A stretch of 64,000 nt of DNA from Eretmocerus hayati. Lineage: Eukaryota; Arthropoda; Insecta; Hymenoptera; Aphelinidae. Shown here piece by piece: positions 58,501-64,000 of this stretch (positions are counted from its first letter, which is position 1; each line of letters begins with the position of its first letter). The notes under the pieces are model-generated. The model searched no databases. It had not been told where the DNA came from and saw nothing but the letters and a program-made list of their open reading frames with translations. Where the stretch lies: positions 55,158,954 to 55,222,953 of the forward strand of contig CM056742.1 of assembly GCA_029851415.1 (NCBI GenBank), read 5' to 3'. Made by a program: the position numbers and the translations under genes.

Positions 58501-60540
58501 CACGGAGAAAAACGGACCAGATCTCACGGGCTGAAACGCGCGTGCTTGACTGAGTATTCCCTGCAAAATGGGAAAAACCTTTGAGCGCACGGACAAAGAA
58601 GGACCAGATCTCACGGGCCGAAACGGGCATGCTCATCTGAGGATTTCTTGCAAAACAGGAGAAAACGGTCGAGCTGCCGGACAAAAACGGACCAGATCCC
58701 ACGGACCGGAACGGGCGTGCTTGACTGAGGTTTTCTCGCAAAACGAAAAAGACGGACGAGCTGTCGGACTAACACCGACCAGATCCGACGGGCCGGAACG
58801 GGCGTGCTTGACTGAGTATCCCCTGCAAAACGGGGAAAACCTACGGGCGCACGGACAAAGAACGACCAGATCTCACGGGCCGAAACGGGCGTGCTCAACT
58901 GAGGATTTCTTGCAGAACGTCAATGAATGAACGAGCGCACGGACTAGAATGGACCAGATCTCACGGGCCGAAACAGGCGTGCTTAACTGAGGATTTCTTG
59001 CAAAACGGAAAAAAATGGACGAGTGCACGGACAAGAACGGACCAGATCTCACGGGCCGAAACGGAAGTGCTTAACTGAGGATTCCTGGCAAAACGGAAAA
59101 AAACGGACGAGCGTTCGGACAAAAACGGACCGGATCTCACGGGCCGGAACGGGCGTGCTTAACTGATTATTTCTTGCAAGACGGGAAAAAATGGACGAGC
59201 GCACTGAGAAAAACGGACCAGATCTCACAAACCGATACGGGCGTGCTTGACTGAGTATTTCCTGCGAAACGGAAAATAACGGACCTGCTCACGGATTAAA
59301 ACGGACCAGATCGCACGGACCGAAACGGGCGTGCTGGACCGAGGATTCCTTGCAAAATGGAGGAGAATGGACGAGCGCACGGACAAAAAAAGACCACATC
59401 TGACGGACCGATACGGGTGGGCTGGAGAGGTTGATTGCGGCTAAACGGAAAACAACGGACGAGCGCACGGACATAATGGACCAGATCTCATGGACCGAAA
59501 CGGGCGTGCTTGACTGAGTATTTCCTGCAAAACGGAAAACATTGGACGGGCGCACGGACAAAGAAAGACCAGATCTCACATGCCGAAACGGAAGTGCTCA
59601 ACTGAGGATTCCTGGCAAAACGGAGAAAAACGGACGAGCGTTCGGACAAAAACGGACTGAATCTCACGGGCCGGAACGGGCGTGCTTAACTGATTATTTC
59701 CTGCAAGACGGGAAAAAACGGACGAGCGCACGGAAAAAAACGGACCAGATCTCACAAACCGATACGGGCGTGCTTGACTGAGTATTTCCTGCAAAACGGA
59801 AAAAAACGGACGAGCGCACGGACAAGAACGGACCAGATTTCACGGGCCGAAACGGGCGTGCTCAACCGAGGATTTCTTGCAGAATGGAGAAGAATGGCCG
59901 AGCGCATGGACAAAAAAAGACCGCATCTGACGGACCAATACGGGTGGGCTGGAGAGGGTGATTGCGGCTAAACGGAAAACAACGGACGAGCGCACGGACA
60001 TAATGGACCAGATGTCATGGACCGAAACGGGCGTGCTCGACTGAGTATTTCCTGCGAAACGGAAGAAAACGGACGAACGCACGGATCAAAACGGACCAGA
60101 CCTCACGGGCCGAAACGGGCGTGCTCAACTGAGGATTTCTCGCAAAACGGAAAAGACGGACGATTTGTCGGACAAAAACGGACCATATCTCATGGACCGA
60201 AACGGGCGTGCTTGACTGAGTATTTCTTGCAAAACGGGAGGAAAAGTACGAGCGCACGGACAAAATTGGACCAGATCTCACGGGCCGAAACGGGCGTGCT
60301 CAACCGAGGATTTCTTGCAGAATGGAGAAGAATGGACGAGCGCACGGACAAAAGAAGACCACAGCCGACGGACCGAAACGGGTGGGCTGGAGAGGGTGAT
60401 TGCGGCTAAACGGAAAACAACGGACGATTACAAGGACAAAAACGGACCAGATCTCACGGGCTGAAACGCGCGTGCTTGACTGAGTATTCCCTGCAAAACG
60501 GAAAAAACCTACGAGCGCACGGACGAAGAAGAACCACCCT
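52518..60540. repeat. Satellite C: 87-88 bp monomers of two main types
   Basis: Type A monomers contain GACGAGCGCACGGACAAAAA, CGGACCAGATCTCACGGGCC, GAAACGGGCGTGCTTGACTG (or GCTCAACTGAGGA) and TTTCTTGCAAAACGG; successive copies lie 87-88 bp apart. Type B monomers, about every fourth to sixth unit, instead have AGACCACATCTGACGGACCG, GGTGGGCTGGAGAGGGTGAT and TGCGGCTAAACGG. Subtypes carry GAGCTGTCGGAC or AACCTACGAGCGC. Most type A units have a BglII site (AGATCT). Because 87 is a multiple of three, frames of up to about 200 codons stay open on both strands with repeated peptide motifs; they follow the repeat period and are not genes. Confidence 0.93.
53571..54430. repeat. Satellite C block repeated 4,559 bp downstream
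   Basis: The ordered series of monomer variants at about 53,571-54,430 recurs at about 58,130-58,985 (constant offset of 4,559 bp at three points compared), including the unusual AAAATGGAAGAGCAACAGGA, CGAATTGGGTGGGCTGG and GGGCATGCTCA variants. This indicates a long higher-order unit or segmental duplication inside the array. Confidence 0.75.
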
Positions 60541-60926
60541 CATTATCATCATTCAAACTCGCTTTTAAGTCTCATTTCTTCATGCTTGACTCCCGGGGCT
60601 CCCCGATCATCCCAGATGTATTGGAATGAGCATTCTCAGCAAGATAGAAAAAGGTATATATTTCATTAGTGCAACCCTGTCTTTTTTTTATATTTATTAA
60701 GTGACGTGTCATATCTGTGATAAACTAAGACTGCTAGAAGCGCTGACCAAATATCTATACTTATTATATTGTAGCCAGAATTTTTCTTATTTCTTTGCAA
60801 ATGGTATTTTTAATGTGTGCATCTAGTAGTGAAATACTCTGACAATATGTTTACATATGTGATGATTATCTGGTTTTTGCCTATTGGCAGAATGATAAAC
60901 GTATCTATCTATCTATCTATCTATCT
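60541..60926 (+). mobile_element. Possible 5'-truncated LINE 3' end with (TATC)n tail
   Basis: About 386 bp of unrelated, AT-rich sequence interrupts satellite C and ends in AATGATAAACG followed by about six TATC repeats (60,902-60,926). The satellite resumes immediately at TCACGTACCG, in register with the break at GAAGAACCA, so this is a clean insertion into one monomer. A short insert with no inverted ends and a simple-repeat 3' tail suits a severely truncated non-LTR retrotransposon on the plus strand; the clade is not identifiable. Confidence 0.5.
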
Positions 60927-61318
60927 CACGTACCGAAACGTGCGTGCTTTACTGAGGATTTCTTGCAGAACGGGAAAAAACGGACGAGCTGTCGGACAAA
61001 AACGGACCAGATCCCACGGGCGTGCTCAACTGAGGATTTCTCGCAAAACGAAGAAGACGGACGATCTGTCGGACTAACACGGACCAGATCCCACGGGCCG
61101 AAACGGGCGTGCTTGACTGAGTATTTCTTGCAAAACGGAAGGAAAAGTACGAGCGCACGGACAAAATCGGACCTTATCTCACGGACCAAAACGGTAGGGC
61201 TGGAGAGGGTGATTGCGGCTAAACGGAAAACAACGGACGAGCACACGGACAAAAACGGACCAGATCACACGGGCTGAAACGCGCGTGCTTGGCTGAGTAT
61301 TCCCTGCAAAACGGAAAA
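60927..61318. repeat. Satellite C segment between two insertions
   Basis: Four to five monomers, including type A with GAGCTGTCGGAC, a 20-odd bp deletion around 61,018, and one type B unit at about 61,190-61,240. Confidence 0.9.
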
Positions 61319-61911
61319 TACGCTGCTAAAAGAATTTAGCAGAATGCTTTCTCATTGCCATAGAAGAAGTCAACTAATCTTATATTATTCACTCGAAAAT
61401 TCAAATCCATTAATATGTTACATTAATCAATTCTCCTCATGAAATTTTTATTAAAATATTTATTCATCCAAAATATCAAAACGTCTCCTAACCATGATCC
61501 AGAACATGAGATATTTGTTCGAATTTCTATATACTGCTTTTCTGTAATATCAATTGGTAAACATCCATGATCCTTCATTTATCTTTGATCTTCATCTTCA
61601 ACATCAATCGAATCCACAATATCCTCCTCAATGTTTAGTTCTTTACTATCTTGCTCTAATTCATCATCCTGTGTTTGACATTTTACTATGTTAACAGGTT
61701 TATGGTCTGATGAATATGACTCGTATACATTGAAAAGGGAATGAATCGGTTTGAAGAAAATTAAGTAAAATTGAGTGTTTTTCTACAAATTAGTTATTTG
61801 AAAAATAAATTATGGAGTGTGAATTTCAATTTGCAGTAGGTGGAACAGAGTGATAATAACGTAAAGGTCTTCATTGGTTTTCATTAACGCGAGGAATTGA
61901 TTGATTGGTAC

Positions 61912-62630
61912 AGAATTTTGTTAAACAGGTGATTATGTTAGGAAAGAAAGCAATTAACTGTCGGTGAACGTGAAAATTGGGATAAAAATGTATCATTTGG
62001 AACGCAAAATTTCGAGATCGATTTGACAAAATCTTTTGAGACTTTGTAGGTGTATTTTAAAGACTGTGACGATGATGCCAGTGAATTTTGAGCATGATCG
62101 CATGAATATTTTTTGACTGTTGAATTTTTTAATGAGAAATTCGAAATTTTTCGGAAAGAAGCAAATCTTATAAATGATTTGTACTTCATTTGACTATATA
62201 AAAAAATGTCAAGGAAGTACTTTAGATATTTCTCAGCGTGCTGGATCGATTCGTAGATACAGAATTTTGGTAAACAGGTGATTATGTTAGGAAAGGAAGC
62301 ATTTAACTGTCGGTGAACGTGAAGATTGGAATAAAAATGTATCATTTGGAACGCAGAATTTCGAGATCGATCTGACAAAATCTCTTGAGACTTTGTGGGT
62401 GTATTTTAAGGACTGTGATGATGATCCCAGTGAATTTTGAGCATGATCGCATCAATATTTTTTGACTTGTGAATTTTTTAATGAGAAATTTGGAATTTTT
62501 CGGAAAGGAGCAAATCTTATAAATGATTTGTATTCCATCTTACTACATAAAAAAATGTAAAGGAAGTAATTTAGAAGTTTTTCGACGTGCTGAATCGATT
62601 GGCTGATACGAAATTCTGTTAAATTGTGAT
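61912..62630. repeat. 348-bp tandem duplication within the insert
   Basis: GTGATTATGTTAGGAAA at 61,929 recurs at 62,277, and long stretches such as AACTGTCGGTGAACGTGAA, AAAAATGTATCATTTGGAAC and GAATTTTGAGCATGATCGCA match at the same 348-bp offset. A further degraded start may lie near 62,620. Divergence is a few per cent by eye. Confidence 0.85.
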
Positions 62631-62966
62631 TAGAAAGGTTTTATAGCCCAACGAAAGAGAGGTGTGTAAAAGATATAATAAAGTGAGCTTCAATCGAAAT
62701 TCCGTATTGAACAATCGATTAAGCACGTCGAGAAACGCGTAAATCAACAGCCTCAGATTTTTTAAGCAGGAAGGAGAGAATATTTTTAGTTTCTAAGATG
62801 GAAAACAATTATACATAAATGAAACAAAATTCATAAGTATGAAATTAATCATCGGGGGGCACTCAAAATCTAGCATTCCCATCTAGAGACGCCTCCGAAC
62901 ATGGCATGAAAATTTCAGGACGATCTATCAAACCAGTGAGGAGTTTTGCTGAGCGATAGAAAACAA

Positions 62967-62995
62967 CATACGTACATACACACACACAGACACGG
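62967..62995. repeat. CATA/CA-rich microsatellite
   Basis: CATACGTACATACACACACA continues into CAGACACGGACAG. Mixed CATA and CA repeats of this kind are common in arthropod intergenic and transposon-derived DNA. Confidence 0.8.
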
Positions 62996-63206
62996 ACAGA
63001 GGGCTCGAAAGACGGGGTTGTAGTAATTTTGTGAGGGGTTATAACGAAAAACTGTGATCTACATTCGATGGGTCTTGGCGAAAGGAAGAGGACTGTACCA
63101 ATTTCATGTATTCAAGAGGTTCACTGGAGGAGAAAAAAATTTTTTTAGAAAAAATTTGACGAAAATTCAGCTGGCACCGAATGAATGCTTTCTCTTTTGG
63201 GAAAGC

Positions 63207-64000
63207 AAAACCTACGAGCGCACGGACGAAGGAGGACCAGATCTCACGTGCCGAAACGGGCGTGCTCAACTGAGGATTCCTTGCAGAACGGGAACAAATG
63301 GACGAGCGCACAGACTAAAATGGACCAGATCTAACGGTCCGAAACGGGCGTGCTTCACTGAGGATTTCTTGCAGAACGGGGAAAAACGGACGAGCTGTCG
63401 GACAAAAACGGACCAGATCCCACGGGCTGGAACGGGCGTGCTTGACTGAGTATTTCTTGCGAAACGGAAGGAAAAGGACGAGCGCACGGACAAAAAAAGA
63501 CCACATCTGACGGACCGAAACGGGTGGGCTGGAGAGGGTGATCGCGTCTAAACGGAAAACAACGGACGAGCGCACGGATGAAAACGGACCAGATCTCACG
63601 GACCGGAACGGGCGTGCTTGACTGAGTATTTCCTGCCAAACGGGAAAAAACGGACGAGCGCACGGACAAAAACGGACCGGATCTCACGAGCCGGAACGGG
63701 CGTGCTTAACTGAGTATTTCTTGCAAGACGGGAAAAAACGGACGAGCGCACGGAAAAGAACGGACCAGATCTCACGGACCGAAACGGGCGTGCTTGACTG
63801 AGTATTTCCCGCGAAACTGGAAAAAACGGACGAGCGCGAGGACAAAAACGGACCAGATCTCACGGGCCAAAACGGGCGTGCTTGACTGAGTATTTCCTGC
63901 AAAACGGGAGAAAACGGACGAGCGCACGGACAAAAACGGACCGGATCTCACGGGCCGGAACGGGCGTGCTTAACTGAGTATTTCTTGCAAGACGGGAAAA
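63207..64000. repeat. Satellite C, right part, running off the window
   Basis: About nine monomers, spaced 87-88 bp (ACGGACC at about 63,585, 63,672, 63,760 and 63,847), with one type B unit near 63,505-63,560. The array continues beyond the window end. Confidence 0.92.

Larger units (their letters stand above)
61319..63206. mobile_element. 1.9-kb AT-rich insert of unknown type in satellite C
   Basis: Starts after CAAAACGGAAAA and ends before AACCTACGAGCGC, which together restore a normal satellite C monomer, so the whole block is an insertion. Near the left end is a small hairpin (CTGCTAAA-AG-AATTTAGCAG) and GAATGCTTTCTC, and GAATGCTTTCTC recurs at the right end (about 63,183). Inside are a 348-bp duplication and an AC-rich microsatellite. 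A minus-strand frame of 146 codons spans parts of both duplicates and is probably by chance. No transposase or terminal inverted repeat is evident. Confidence 0.55.

Noticed and set aside
53636..61277. Long open frames (up to about 198 codons) on both strands with repeating Arg/Ser/Gly-rich peptides.
   Set aside because: They follow the 87-88 bp period of satellite C; units of 87 bp keep any stop-free frame open. Similar frames occur on both strands and in several phases.
23790..64000. Possible CRISPR-like array because of regular repeats.
   Set aside because: Repeats are contiguous monomers of 88 or 145 bp without unique spacers, in eukaryotic DNA.

Overview
This window is eukaryotic repeat DNA, most likely from an insect. 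The evidence is an R1-clade non-LTR retrotransposon (a group known from arthropods), a 17.6/297-like Ty3/gypsy pol gene, palindromic MITE-like elements and several kinds of satellite DNA. I find no operons or ribosome-binding sites and no intact host gene. The density of unrelated tandem arrays suggests pericentromeric, subtelomeric or other heterochromatin; that is inference.

Layout. 1-5,690: mostly unrecognised sequence containing a GTAGC-rich stretch, a 1.7 kb inverted-repeat (foldback) element, an (AT)22 tract and a short 175-bp tandem repeat. 5,690-11,305: satellite A, with roughly 247-bp units passing into about 164-bp units. Each 164-bp unit is three 54-56 bp subunits carrying a CAATACTG/CAGTATTG dyad, and five monomers form an 815-bp higher-order repeat. 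11,306-15,870: unrecognised, with no convincing intact gene and one palindromic MITE. 15,871-20,303: a nested mobile-element cluster on the minus strand: a second MITE copy, a 5'-truncated R1 copy split by a 0.9 kb foldback element, and a longer but broken R1 copy. 20,304-23,790: remains of a plus-strand gypsy-like pol without LTRs, with most of RNase H missing and one stop codon before the integrase.

23,790-52,517: satellite B, 28.7 kb of about 145-bp monomers into which an unrelated core of about 0.62 kb has been co-amplified 16 times. Core-to-core distances fit 978 bp plus a whole number of 145-bp monomers. Local amplifications (978-bp, 1,854-bp and 580-bp repeats) and chimeric cores show active unequal exchange. 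52,518-64,000: satellite C, 87-88 bp monomers of two main types, joined to satellite B at a short stretch of microhomology. It is broken by a possible LINE 3' end with a TATC tail (60,541-60,926) and a 1.9 kb insert carrying a 348-bp duplication (61,319-63,206).

No set of genes here works together as a pathway. The most notable content is the satellite architecture: three unrelated arrays in one 64 kb window, one of them a modular two-component satellite, and another a dyad-based satellite with three levels of periodicity.
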